A stretch of DNA of 64,000 bases, from positions 682,001 through 746,000 of the forward strand of contig CP114120.1 in assembly GCA_029959195.1 (NCBI GenBank), given 5' to 3'. This document shows positions 53,097 through 64,000 of this stretch, piece by piece (the first letter of the stretch is position 1; the number at the start of each line of letters is the position of its first letter). The notes under the pieces are model-generated. The model ran no database searches. It was not told the origin of the DNA and saw only the letters and a list, made by a program, of their open reading frames with translations. Made by a program: the position numbers and the translations under genes. This stretch comes from Dictyophora rubrovolvata (taxonomy: Eukaryota > Basidiomycota > Agaricomycetes > Phallales > Phallaceae).

Positions 53097-54744
53097 ATGA
53101 ACCATCCTCTGTCGTTTCCTGGAGTCCGACATACACTCTGGACAAGATATGTGCACGGTGAGTTTCTAAGTCTGTGACAAATGTATTCTCTCGCTAATCT
53201 ACCTTAAAAGTGGCCAGTCTCACATTATTACTATACGATCACCGTGGGTGCTTTTTCTGGTTGGAGACGTTTAATTCTGATTACTCATATAGTCATTACG
53301 TTCAATGAAGAGGTATTCGTCCTTCCCAACCGTTGTGCAACATAAGAGCTGACTCTTGATTTAGTATGAATTAGTCTGGGTATACCTCAAAAGTTCACCT
53401 TGAGTGTAGCTTTTTGCTTACTTTTGGCAAAGAAAGGGGCTAGAGCGAAATCATGGCCTAGATGGATTTTCATTGCAGCCCGATACGCTTGTCCACTGGC
53501 GTTGCTTGTCAATACTTTTGGTGGGGATCGCTGATATCTTACCAATTTTTTTTTCTAATTAAATATGCCACAGCTCTGTTTGATCCAAAAATAACTGATC
53601 AGGTAAATGTCAAATGTCACCTGCGTTTGCTTTTAAGATATTTGCTAACCATCACCGCAGTTGTGAGTATTCCAGAAAATACAAACGTATAATTTGATGT
53701 CATTGGATGACGGATAATTTCACCAGCTGTTAGTTTTACTCGTAAACCCTCCTAGTACACACACTCACAGCATTTATTTAGGTCAAGGATGGTTGCTCTT
53801 TCATGGCTGGTCAGGATTCCTATTTTTCGCCGGTGTACAAGGTTAGTTTAATCATATTTAACAAAGGAAAGGAAAAGTCAAGTTACATAAATCATTAGCA
53901 ATTTCCCAAATGCGTATATGGGCTATGTATAGAAGTCGAACTGTGTTACTGGCTATGACGGTGTTGGTTTTGATCTCTTTGGTGGCTATGGGTCTTCTCG
54001 AAGGTTTTGGGTATGCTAACGTGAAAGGTGTGTCATAATCCTAATGACATAGATAATATCAACTGATAACGTGCTGTAGCAACTTCGGAGCCTGTTCCAG
54101 GTCTTCATGTCTGTGGCCCTGGTGAGAACTTACCTCATTACGTGTTTGCTTTTTGGTCTGTCTCGTTTGCCCAACATAATTAAACACGATTAACTGTTGA
54201 TTTAGGTTGCCCCCACTTATAATCGAAGGAGTCTCTGTTGCTCTCGTGTCCCACAAGGCTCTACTTTATTTCCGAGGAGAAGTTCCTAATAATTGGGCTG
54301 GAACGCGACTCATGCAGTCTCTCCTAAAATATAGTGTATTCTATTTCGCAGTGTACGTGATTGTTTTTTCTTCTTGATCTGAGATCTCTAGAATAAAAAT
54401 GTATTGGCTTTTCAGCGTCCTATCTCTATACCTCGGCAATCTTTACATATGGGACCGACTTCCTGTACGTACCTAACCTTCTAAACTTGGTACAATTGAC
54501 TTGACCATTCCCGGGGCAGACGAATACTTTTGAACTTTTGATACCCCTTACATACGCCCTTCCAAGCATAGCTGGAAACAGAATGCTTCTCTCCCTTAGA
54601 AGCGTGTTCTACACGGAACACAATTTAGTACCGGGACTGAATGATATAGACTTGACGGAGGTGCATCATGAGCGAGGCGTGACGGTGCGGGTTCACAATC
54701 CTCTGCAAGAGTTTGAGTCGTTTTTTGGTGAAAAGCGGGTTTGA
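53097..54744 (+). CDS. Multi-pass membrane protein, DUF6533-like family
   Basis: About ten small exons join from ATG 53097 (MNHPLSFPGVRHTLWTRYVH) to VASLTLLLYDHLITFNEEYELVWKGARAKSWPRWIFIAARY, the characteristic N-terminal DUF6533 segment (short helix, YDH, NEE/DEV, LVW, R-W...RY). Later exons encode hydrophobic helices (HGWSGFLFFAGVQAISQMRIWAMYR, TVLLAMTVLVLISLVAMGL, IIEGVSVALVSHKALLYFRG, YSVFYFAVVLSLYLGNLYIW, LLIPLTYALPSIAGNRMLLSLR). A cytosolic tail ends FESFFGEKRV. Six or seven membrane spans are expected. The family is large and lineage-expanded in agaricomycetes, with no established function. The exon around 53555-53640 is uncertain. Confidence 0.7.
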
Positions 54745-56366
54745 TGATTTCTTCCTATACTATGGGAATCGAAAACTTTTTGTTAGGTTATGATGTATAA
54801 TCAATTCACTAAATTTCTCGCCCGTGGACCTTGGCAATGATGGTGACAACAATGATAATCACAAGTCGATCCAGCTATAGAGAGAGAGAGCGGAGGTTCT
54901 TGATGCACATATTATAACGGCCTAAGTCGCAATGACAGATGTGAAACGTATTTCGGTGACTATGACAGTGCCAGAGGTTGAAAAATTCTTATAGAGTTCG
55001 GTAAATATATTGGTCGAGGGACCTCTAGACCGAAACTTTGAGAAATCAGAACGTCAAGACTTGAATGCTAACCCGACAGCTAGCGGAAAATACATGATTG
55101 TCGGAGCGACGCTCACCAGAACAAAGTCGTGCATAGTTTTCCTAGATTGTATATAGCCTTACTTTTTTAGTGATAATCGGGAAGATTTCACTGAATGCGC
55201 TTGCTACGCCGGGTATTGCTATCGCGATCAAGGAACATCGGGACAACTTACAAGCTGCGTAAACAACGTGTTAATTTAATCTGGGGTTATCAGCTTACTA
55301 GTTTATGATGAAACTGTCCAAGCAAGGGACATATACTCGTTTACGCCGTTACTATACTTTTGTAATTGCAATTGCAATTGACCGGCTGTGGCGCTCTACG
55401 TCTCGTAGTGCAGATACACCTGCAGTTCGTGTCCTGAGAACGCTTCTAAAATGATATCACAAAATTCTTCTTCGCGTAATTCTTTTTCTTGATCGAGAAA
55501 GTTCTGTTGGAAACTCGCAACCCGCAACTTCAAACAGATTGATCAGCGCAAGCCTCGAGGCAAGTTGGGTGATTTTGAATTAGCGAACGCCGGTGGTACC
55601 TCTCGAAAGAAGGAGGATGTGTTTCGAGACATTCCTAGATTCTGCAGGGCACAGCTAACTATATAATCCCCTTTGTTCTGCTGATTAGCCTCATTGCAGT
55701 TCAAAAAAGAAAATACAAGGGACTCAGTCACTTGCTTACATAGATAGTAGTTCCGATCTTTACGTAATTTGTTCTCGCTCATTTCCACGTGCGGCCACGC
55801 GCCGATACACGCGTTACCCTCTCATTCATTCATTTTGCAGCTCAAATTTTTTCGGGTTTTATTTTGGGCCTTTGGAATACATTATTTCTTGAGTTATTTT
55901 CGTAACATTTATGTCTCTAGCCCTGGCTTAATTAAAGCATTACCGAGATTAGGGCTGGACGGTTACGACTTCCGAGCTCTGAGACGCAATAGGCCATTTC
56001 GAGCTATACACAAGATGTTTCATACCGTTTTCAAAAATCGCAACGATCCAGATAGCAACCGGTTTCGGTTGATTCAATACATTGAGGCTTTTTTTGGCTT
56101 ACGATCCGTCTTTTGTGGCTAATCCGGGCTATTCTGGTTAGGTACACACTCCTTTTAAAAAGGCGGGGGAGAGCACTTTCTCCTCCTACTTAAAACCTCC
56201 TTCTTGTATGTTCTGAACTCGTCTAACCGAGTAATAAAACCTACTTTCGTTTTTACACTCATCATTGCTCTCCTTGTGAGTCTCTTTCTATCAGTCCATA
56301 GTACTCTGTCGTGCATGCCTAATGAAACACTCTCAGTTCCTAAAACCGTTTCCCCCCTAATAACTA
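54745..56366. other. Intergenic
   Basis: Open frames at 55543-55788 (minus) and 55769-56122 (plus) have no recognisable motif and no supporting splice structure. Nothing else is visible. Confidence 0.45.
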
Positions 56367-57518
56367 ATGAGCGGCCACAATGACGATCTTTATAACCTAT
56401 CTCAAGAGCTCTTACGTCCTGCTACGTCTGGCAATCGACCTGTCCCGAATCGCAGGTTTTATCCTTTAAGACAGCATCAAGAGGAGTTTGACGAAATAGA
56501 GAGCAAGTGTATTTGTTCATGCGTATCTTTACATAAAACATCTTCTAACTTTCAAACAATTAGGAAGACTTGGCCGGCCTGACGAACGATTTGGTTTAAA
56601 CAACCTGACGGACGGCGGAGACAACCCTCCTCCACACACACTTGCCGTCATAATTAAGTGTGCCATTCTGGGATCGCCTTACTGCAGGTTGACACTTCGC
56701 GAAATCCGTATTGCCATGTGCAAGCGATTTGCGTATTACTCCATATCTGGGGATACTGGTTGGTGTGTAAGTCGTTATATCTCCCTCCACTCCCTTTTTT
56801 CTAGCCCTCGTGGTAATTCAACACACGTAATTGCTATAGAACACCATTAGGCATACATTGTCCACGGATCCTAATTTTCAATCAGTTCCACGCGCGAAAA
56901 CTGTTGATGATTCGGTATAGGTCTCAAAGCCTAAGTTTCCTACAGCTGTCAAACTCATCTACTATTTTTCAGGGAAATTGGTGGAGGTTAATCCAAAACG
57001 CGGAACTCCCAGATGTAACACCTTCTCAGGGGCGTTCGAGGCGTCCAGCGCAGGCCAGCAGTGGATCTAGCCGTACAAGATCTCAAGGTATCCCTACTCA
57101 ATCGAGACGGAGGAGAATAGACCCATGGGACGTTATGACCACAACGTTTGCCGCGTCCGAAACCCAGGATCGCGAAGCCCTCGGCGGCTTCCAATACGAG
57201 CATATGCACGCTAGTCAAAACCCACTCAACCAGCAGCACGGTGAATACGCTGGAGGATATTCCACTTCATCTGCTTCCGCTTCTACTGCACACTGGCAGC
57301 AATCGGCAGGAGCCACAACGAGCTTAGCTGACTCCTCCACGCCGGGAGGACAGTTACCCGGCATACGCAGTTTGGGTCTACTCGAGCTAGGTACGCGATC
57401 TGGCAGTCGATCCTATCAGGTGAATTCGCAACTGTCCCAAAACAATCAACAAAAATCACAAGCCGCCCATTGGGGTGCCTACGACGAGAATGAAGATTTT
57501 AATGAAGAGGACGACTGA
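56367..57518 (+). CDS. Divergent forkhead (FKH) transcription factor
   Basis: ATG 56367 gives MSGHNDDLYNLSQELLRPAT. A spliced winged-helix domain follows: PPPHTLAVIIKCAILGSPYCRLTLREIRIAMCKRFAYY (helices 1-2), SGDTGWCNTIRHTLSTDPNFQSVPR (recognition helix; consensus WQNSIRHNLS), and SGNWWRLIQNAE (wing, consensus KGSYW). The match to the forkhead core is clear although several positions differ (C for Q before NTIRH, T for N in HTLS). After the domain comes a basic Arg-rich stretch (SRRRRIDPWDV) and a long Ser/Gln/Gly-rich tail ending in an acidic DENEDFNEEDD, a possible activation segment. The first intron (56503-56563) uses a GC-AG boundary. Target genes are unknown. Nuclear DNA binding is inferred from the fold. 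Confidence 0.85.
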
Positions 57519-59500
57519 AAATTGACTAAATTTACTACCGGAAATTCTATCTCAAAATATTATAACAAACAACCCCCTTCGACGTTCTATAGTAGTTCTG
57601 TTTGTATTTTTCTGAGACGTTCTAATTGTAACTTAGATTTTGACTAATGTAAACCGACTGTTGTTCTATCTTTGATAATATACATACCTTAGTGTAATCT
57701 TTCTTCTAGAAAAACTTTTGAATTGCTAAGAATAAACAAAATGTTTCAAGTTTCTTTGGAAAATGAATGCTTTGGCCGGTCAGGGTGGCACAGGCTGTGC
57801 TTCTCCAAAGAAGAGAAGCTAAGAAGAAGAACACAACCTACATTGCCCACGAAAATTTTTTCAAATCACTTCTCGTGCTTCTTTCATTTTTCAATCAATT
57901 CACTATCTAGATCTTAAACGTCTCGTACGTGAAGCGTGAGGCCTCGAACTTGCGTCATTTTAAGTTAAGTATTTAGTATGTTCCAACTTCCGCCAGCTGG
58001 GCTTCGAACAATGGCATCATCACGCAGGCTATGTTACATAACAGGTAGCGCAGCCAGCATATACTCACACAGCTCTTATTGAAAATCCCGACATAACAGG
58101 TTTTTTGTTTGTGATTTCTCTTTTTTTTTGAAACAAGTTACATACTAGGTTACAGCCGCGTTATGCCTGATTCATGTTTCCAACCTTTTTGATTGTGAAT
58201 AAATTGTCAGAAGGAAAATAGGCTTAAGATTAATGAGGTCTTCTTCATTTGATGTTAACACTATTCATTCAGCGACGTTAGTAGCTTCGGTTCGCAATAA
58301 TAATTTTCAGTGTCTATTCAGAAGACAAAAAAGGCCCGAGGTACTTCATATACGAGTTTGCTATTAAGGATAACAATACCTCATCAAAATTTAATACAAG
58401 TTGAAGAAGCTCGCAAAAAAAACGGGATAAAGAGATAAGTAAACCAGGATACTAGTATGATGAGCTATTTCAGCGCTGAGTGCCATGGCGTGTTCAACAA
58501 ACCTTATTATACTGGTAGACCTATGTATCACGGATCTGAAGATTGAACGTCAAGAAACCCAAAGCTGTTTTTTTGGGACAAAAGCATGTTTCAGCATTAT
58601 TAGGTACTCCGTACCTCGATTCAACGTAATAGTATGTATCTCGTCTTGATGGATGTTCGATATTATGGAACGTACGCACCTGATGGTGTAAGCGAGCTTT
58701 TCAGGAGCATTCGAGGTCCAAACTCGTTCCGAACTTCCGAAGAGATATGGCAAGAAGTTAACGTTTTGTCACTTTCACATTGTACTGCCAGGTTATCAAC
58801 GACGTTTGAATGTCAAACCCGATGGAGAAAAATTAAATTGCTTTTGTCGAGAGAAGAGCCAAGAGAAGATTTTGGGAGGGTGTCAATACTTCTAGCGCAT
58901 TTTCCCCCTGAAGATCGTCAGTGACTCGGAAGTAAAATTACAGGTAATTCTATACCGTGTCACCTAGGTGCTAGATCTGTATCGCTTTCTGAATAGTTAT
59001 TGGATATAACCATGGGGGGTTTTGAGCCCATTGTTACTGTTTTCAAATGATGGACAGTTTTTGAATCAACTTCTGCAAGTTTCAGCCTGAATGGTGAAAC
59101 TAATTAGAGCCTTTTGAACCTCAATGAACTGTCACCGCCGGGTTGACAAGCACTGTAAAATAGTGCCATGAGGCATTGAATTTAAGCGATAGATCAACTA
59201 CTACGATAAATTAGCAACAGTACGTCACCCGTATGGCTTTTGAAATCCGACGAAAGTTGGGTCAATAACGATCCGTCATGCCATGGCATTTGGCGTTTAC
59301 GTAAATGGAGATGGCGCAAGATTCCCCGCTAACGCACTAGGTAGTATTTGGCACATGCAGTAACTGTTGGATATTGAATTAGTTGAATGTACATCATTTA
59401 TTGACTCTTCCTACTTATGCAATTGATACACTGAAACAAAAAGGAGAAAATGAAAAAGTGCTTGTCACATTTATGAATCATAACGATACTCTAGGTTTTT
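57519..59500. other. 2-kb gene-poor interval
   Basis: Short open frames only (for example 58634-58924, plus). No recognised element. The left part (57540-57700) is a typical AT-rich 3' flank of the forkhead gene. Confidence 0.45.
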
Positions 59501-61450
59501 TCAAACATCAATGGTACCGGTCCAACTTCCAATTAAATCGACGACACAGTATCCTTTAACAGGGACATATTGTCGCGTAATGAGTTTAATAGCCTCTTGA
59601 GCGACGAGACCACCTAAAAAGGCGGCTGTGTTCGGTAGTTCTGCCGTTGGAGCACGAGCGCTGTAGAGAAAGAAGTCCGTGTTAAAGCGAAGCGAAAACA
59701 ACAACGATGATACATACAGTTCGCCCAGCGCAGAGTTAAGACTTTGTTCTGCATCCTCCGGCCATTCAAATGGACCGGTAATTAAATTCACTTGCGACCT
59801 AAGCCGCTCTGCCGTAACGTCCTTGGGAGATCCTTGCGCTAATACAACGGATAAAGCTGACAACGCCAAATGCGTTGCGACTTCCTTTGGTGCTCCAGGT
59901 AACGCGGATGCTGAGAAAGGGAGCTGTCAACCACGAGTGCAAGTGTTATTGACAAAGGCGCATCAAATCAACTCACCTAAAGCTGCTTGATCTTTGTCGA
60001 GTGCTCCAAAAGGCTTACCCCGCAATAATCGCAAACCATGTGCATTTTTCACAAATCCATCGACTGTATCGTCGTCAACGGCCAATTCTGGTCCTATAAG
60101 ACTTTTAAACCGCGCTTTCTCTGTTTCCGCTTGCTGCTTGTACAGCGTTTGAAGATGTATGTACCCATTGGTATCAGCCTTCATGTCTGGTAACGTGGAT
60201 GTCAACGGTAATGTATGCGGTGGTTCAGCGGCGAACTTTTTCAAAGCCGCCACGAGATGGAAAAACACTACTGAATGGGGAGGTAGTGAAGTTAGAGGGT
60301 GTTGAAGGACCTCGTCGTTGAAGAGTGCTGAGATGTCTGAGGGAACGGTTGTATCTGTCCAAGCTCGATAAGCTTGAGCAAAAGCTTCGTCAAAGTTCTC
60401 TTCGTCTATTTTTCGTCTCATTGCCTCGACAAAGTCCTTGAACTGTTTCTTTTCTGCGTAGGTTTGAGGAGGACCGCCATGCTAGCGTAGTGAAAGTATG
60501 CATTAAGAGGCTGTTACTTACGTATAAGAATAAGTTAGTAAAAACACACATACTTTTGCCTTCCAATTATTCATGGCCCGCACTAAGATGACTACATAGG
60601 GTATGTGTCCATGTTCCATATCGTCGAGGGATTCAAAGTCTATTGACATGGCATAATCGTACAGCTCCTTAAACGGCTTGTCTATTCGTAAAGGAGGTGC
60701 AGTTTCTGTGTGAGAATCGATCACTAATAAAAGCGGAAAATCCATGAGACATGGGAACGTGACGAAGTACAAGCTTCGGACTGGATAGCTTACCGGCGTG
60801 TTCATGGAATTGAATAAAGAATTCAGCCAAAAAACCGGCACTGTGTATAATCATGAGAGAAGGGCCGTGCTTTTGAGACCATAAGAATGTTGACAGTTTC
60901 GAAAGTAAAGGTAGTTTTAGGTTATGAGCAATGATCAATGTGAAAGACGTTAAATAAGCCGGATCGCTTTCTAAAATTTCCTCCAGACTCTGTGTTTAAA
61001 ACGGATTAGCCTGATACTATAAAGAAAACTTGAAAATCGCGTACCGATAAATTTGCTTTACCCTCGACGCTATCATTCAGTTCGCATAAGAGTCTGACTG
61101 CTTCTTCAGCTCGAGGCTTATTCAGGCTATTCAGACCCTCCAGAAAGAAATTGTTTCCAATGTCCTCATGTGTCGCAAGGCCAGGATCAAGAATCGTAAA
61201 GTGCCCAATACCAGGTAGGACGAGGTTTTTGAGAATGGATGTCGAAGTCGCCGAAGCTGATAGGACAAGGATCCGAGATGATTCAAGAGCATTTTGACCA
61301 GATGCGGCCCATAATCTTAATTCATAATATCATTCAAGATTGATTATCCATGTTTTTTTTAACGGTTACCACCCACCTTAATTGACGATCATACCGCCGA
61401 GTCTTTTTGTCCGGCTGAATTCTGTGGTCAACGGGTTGGAAATTGACCAT
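59501..61450 (-). CDS. ula1: NEDD8-activating enzyme E1 regulatory subunit (ULA1/APP-BP1)
   Basis: With UBA3 it forms the E1 that activates NEDD8/Rub1 for cullin neddylation. ATG 61450 gives MVNFQPVDHRIQPDKKTRRYDRQLRLWAASGQNALESSRILVL, the conserved N-terminus of E1-like ThiF folds. NLVLPGIGHFTILDPGLA, DIGNNFFLEG and NKPRAEEAVRLLCELN follow; the middle has HGHIPYVVILVRAMNNWK. The C-terminus has ELPNTAAFLGGLVAQEAIKLITRQYVPV and GTIDV. No catalytic Cys is expected in this half-E1. About 540 residues with seven or so short introns, a typical length. It is transcribed divergently from IES6 with 192 bases between the start codons. Confidence 0.93.
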
Positions 61451-61642
61451 CTTATGATTCAGGACAAGATAATTATCAGCTCACGGTGATGGCAAGATGG
61501 CGGTTGTAGCACTTTCGATATCTTGTGAATCTTGAGTTGGGTTAGGGGCCATGCAGCAAAAACTTTAGCTTAAAGGGAAAGAGAGCGAATCGAGCGTCTA
61601 TTCGGCACTTGCATTCACCATTCGCGTTCACAGAATCGTTCA
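61451..61642. promoter_or_regulatory. Bidirectional promoter between ULA1 and IES6
   Basis: The start codons of two divergent housekeeping genes are only 192 bases apart, so both must share this interval. It lacks a TATA box. Confidence 0.6.
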
Positions 61643-62416
61643 ATGTATGTACCGTAATTTTTCCGGAAACTTATTGTTTATTTGTTGATATTCTTAGGCC
61701 ACCGAAAGGAAAGAAAAGAGCAGCACCTCCAGCTCAAACCGTTTCCAATGAAGACCCAGTACCTCTGCAAACACCAGTATGTGCTTCTGGCGACGGTGTA
61801 GAGTCCAGGGCAAACCCTCAGATTCACTAGACACTCGGAGAATCTTTATCTTATCTTCATACTTTAAGGCCGTTCAAAAACCTGAATTATGTGAGACCGG
61901 CTGCTCGTCGAACCAAAAACCTGAAATCTGTGTTAGCTGCCGAACGCGAAAAAACGAAACAAGAACGCGAAAGACAAAGAGAAGCAAATACGAATATGGA
62001 GGTAGATGGTCAGTCGACGTCGTATGATGATGAAGAGATGCCTACCTGTATGTATAAACTCTTAACGTTTATCGATTCTCGCTTCTGGATTTACGCATGT
62101 CGAACGCAGACACCTCGATTGAAGCACCCCCATCTGTTTTGCCTCAAAAGCGTTATTGTGATATAACTGGTTTGGAAGCAAGTGTTATTATTTGCCAAGA
62201 TGCTAGCTACATATCTAATTTGTAACAAGGCTCCATATACCGACCCAGCTTCAAAACTGCGTTATCATGACAAGAGCGTATATGAACTCATCAAAACACT
62301 CGTGGGTTTTTCTTCTCTTCTAAAGAACAACAAGTGGATCTTATAATCATGTGTAGAGTCCTGATACTCAGAAATCTTATCTTGCACTTAGGGGTGTGAA
62401 TCCTATTGTAAAATGA
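61643..62416 (+). CDS. ies6: INO80 complex subunit Ies6 (YL1 C-terminal domain protein)
   Basis: Subunit of the INO80 chromatin remodeller; the YL1-C domain works with Arp5. The start codon is itself split by an intron: AT at 61643-61644, intron 61645-61697 (GTATGT...TTAG), then G at 61698, giving MPPKGKKRAAPPAQTVSNED. Later exons carry PFKNLNYVRPAARRTKNLKS, a charged helix (AAEREKTKQERERQREANTN), TSIEAPPSVLPQKRYCDITG, LEAPYTDPASKLRYHDKSVY and, after an intron (about 62302-62355), SPDTQKSYLALRGVNPIVK at the C-terminus. RYCDITG, YTDP and the end LALRGVNPIVK are the family hallmarks. About 170 residues. The junction before PFKN (acceptor about 61869) is the least certain. Confidence 0.88.
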
Positions 62417-62673
62417 ACGAATGCTGTATAGAATAATAGAATTCACACGCCCCCCTTTCTCGGCTATTATTTATGTTGACCTTCTGCTTTTGCTTGTTAC
62501 TAGCTTATGTGATGATTTAGTTTTGTTTACCAAGATGCAGTACGTGGATTAAAAAAAGCTTTTCATTAGTTCAATTCACGCAATTGATATATAACCAATT
62601 CAAACGGCCAACAACAGCAAACCAAGGAGAAATCATCCATACACTCCATTTCCTTCTTTCATTTCTTCATCAT

Positions 62674-63582
62674 CTACCGAAGCTACAATCAGAAAGTGTC
62701 ACAACGATTAAAGGATTGGAGACACTTACGGTTATAAATTCTACACAAAGCCCCTGTCAGATATGCAAGAAATGAACATATGTGTACGTAACATCGCATA
62801 CCGTGAAAGTCGATCTGTCCATCGCCGTCCGTATCTGCCTCTTGTATCATCATTCTAATTTCTGCATCGGATAGCTTCTCCCCTGCAGCAAGATGGATTA
62901 GTGAAAATGGATCCAAAACGGTTGAGATGATGACGAAATCCTGAATCCGGAATTGCATACCGAGTTTGAGCATGACATTTCTCAATTCAGTTGCACTGAT
63001 AGTCCCATTTCCGTCTTGATCAAAAGCCTTGAAAGCTTGTCTCAACTCTTCGTCTACGTCGGTATCCTTGGTTTGTCTATTATATACCTCGCATGAGAAA
63101 CATGAATTGCTCGTTGAGATGAACTGCTTTCGACTAGCCTAGCCATCATGACCAGAAATTCCATAAATTCAATCTGTCCGTTTCGATCTTTGTCGACTTC
63201 GCTTATCATGTCTTCGAGTTCTTCTTGAGAAGGGTTTAATCCCAAATTTCTCATCATAAGCCCGAGCTCTTGGATAGATATGGTACCGTTCCCATCTAGG
63301 CATGCGAGTTCAACGATGTATACCTAACCGCCACACCATAGTAGATTTACCCTTGTCGAATAGAGCAAATGTTTCTCTATATTCTGAATGGTATTGTGAA
63401 CGTCACGAGAAGGCAAATTCCGTGTTTTTAAATCTTACCTGCGACTTGTTCTTTGTTTTATGTCAAGTGACGTATTGTTAGATGTAACGTAAAAACTACT
63501 GTACCTTGGGTCTGAATGACGAGGAGATAAGCAACCGTAATCGTCAGGAATCATGTGAACATACCAAACCAAGATTATCCAT
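62674..63582 (-). CDS. cam1: Calmodulin
   Basis: This four-EF-hand Ca2+ sensor activates targets such as calcineurin. ATG 63582 gives MDNLGL, joined through a 7-base microexon (63505-63511, T-Q plus one base) and a 12-base microexon (63439-63450) to [20 protein letters not shown]. All four Ca2+ loops are canonical: [48 protein letters not shown]. The C-terminal exon spliced with a TAG acceptor ends EFITLR, shorter than the usual EFVKMM end. In the central linker an intron with a GTCGAA donor and GCGAG acceptor (about 63098-63144) gives [20 protein letters not shown], a few residues longer than usual. About 150 residues. Loop sequences support calmodulin rather than centrin or troponin C. Confidence 0.88.
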
Positions 63583-63684
63583 CGCGAAATTAAAATTCTT
63601 GTAGTAGTAGCAGAAGAAGAAGAAGATTACTTGCAGGTCGTTGGTTAAAGTGGCGTTGTTATCGTGACACACACTGATCTCTTT

Positions 63685-64000
63685 TTAGGAGCATTGTCTT
63701 TGTTTTACTTTCAGTGCAGGCCGTAGCGGCACGATCGATAGACCGGGTATCGCCGAACATCTCGCGAATTCGGAACATTGTCTTTTTGTGAATGTTGGCA
63801 CTGGATCTTGTCCCTGAAACTACAAAGAAGAATACACTTTAAGTTTATTGGAGTTACTTGTCACATATAAATTGGTAAATAGTATGTATCGACACGCCAT
63901 TAACATGGGAATAATCCGGACATTACCACTCTCTAGCAAGATTCGGTTTCTCAGGAGCGAAACAACTCACTTCGCCAGCATCATCTATAAAAAAACACAA
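63685..64000 (-). CDS. Possible 3' exons of a gene extending beyond the window
   Basis: A GAAGTGAGT donor-like site near 63970 and a TTTCAG acceptor near 63819 would join DDAGE to GQDPVPTFTKRQCSEFARC and a stop at 63685. Another frame of the same exon is also open. No family is recognisable, so this is only a candidate. Confidence 0.25.

Noticed and set aside
63598-63628. gtagtagtagcagaagaagaagaagatt microsatellite, and similar cttcttctt at about 4808
   Set aside because: Short simple repeats without apparent functional meaning.

Overview
This is nuclear DNA of a filamentous fungus, most likely a mushroom-forming basidiomycete (Agaricomycetes). The evidence is gene architecture: many GT-AG introns of about 45-70 bases, a NACHT-WD40 NLR, an F-box multigene family, a wood/litter-decay secretome (GH5, GH20, GH43, copper radical oxidase), and well-conserved eukaryotic housekeeping genes (ISWI ATPase, calcineurin A, calmodulin, ULA1, an Ies6-like INO80 subunit). 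Exon boundaries are my own manual splicing and some individual splice sites may be wrong.

Layout. (1) 1-234 is the 5' end of an Ase1/PRC1-type spindle midzone gene on the minus strand. (2) 0.25-28.5 kb, apart from the ISWI gene, is an accessory island. It holds a divergent protein-kinase gene (1.15-3.9 kb), a small secreted-protein gene (7.3-8.2 kb), one complete NACHT-WD40 NLR (9.5-14.9 kb, minus) and two tandem F-box genes (17.6-21.0 kb). Between these lie gene relics: at least four F-box relics, a GH5 endoglucanase missing its 5' half, a deletion derivative of the NLR, and a block of unknown origin present three times. A 205-bp element with perfect 30-bp inverted ends sits at the broken end of one F-box relic. 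(3) 22.8-27.5 kb is the ISWI chromatin remodeller (minus). (4) 29.2-32.2 kb is the calcineurin catalytic subunit (plus). (5) 32.8-50.3 kb is rich in secreted or extracellular functions, nearly all on the minus strand: a secreted protein built from exon-sized repeats, GH20, GH43, a BSP-type HExxH metallopeptidase, a Sulfotransfer_4-type protein, and a membrane-anchored glyoxal/copper radical oxidase. A dead MFS transporter lies among them on the plus strand. (6) 50.3-59.5 kb is gene-poor, with a multi-pass DUF6533-like membrane protein and a divergent forkhead factor. (7) 59.5-63.6 kb is compact housekeeping: ULA1 and IES6 diverge from a 192-bp shared promoter, and a calmodulin gene with 7- and 12-nt microexons follows. 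The window ends in what may be the 3' exons of another minus-strand gene.

How the genes fit together. The NLR, the kinase-like gene and the F-box genes are families that expand and decay quickly in agaricomycete genomes. The relics show local duplication, deletion and gene death, with fragments of different genes joined to one another. The glycoside hydrolases and copper radical oxidase fit extracellular polysaccharide breakdown and peroxide generation. ULA1 (cullin neddylation) and the F-box proteins (SCF adaptors) belong to the same biochemical system, but nothing in the sequence shows that they are linked by more than chance.
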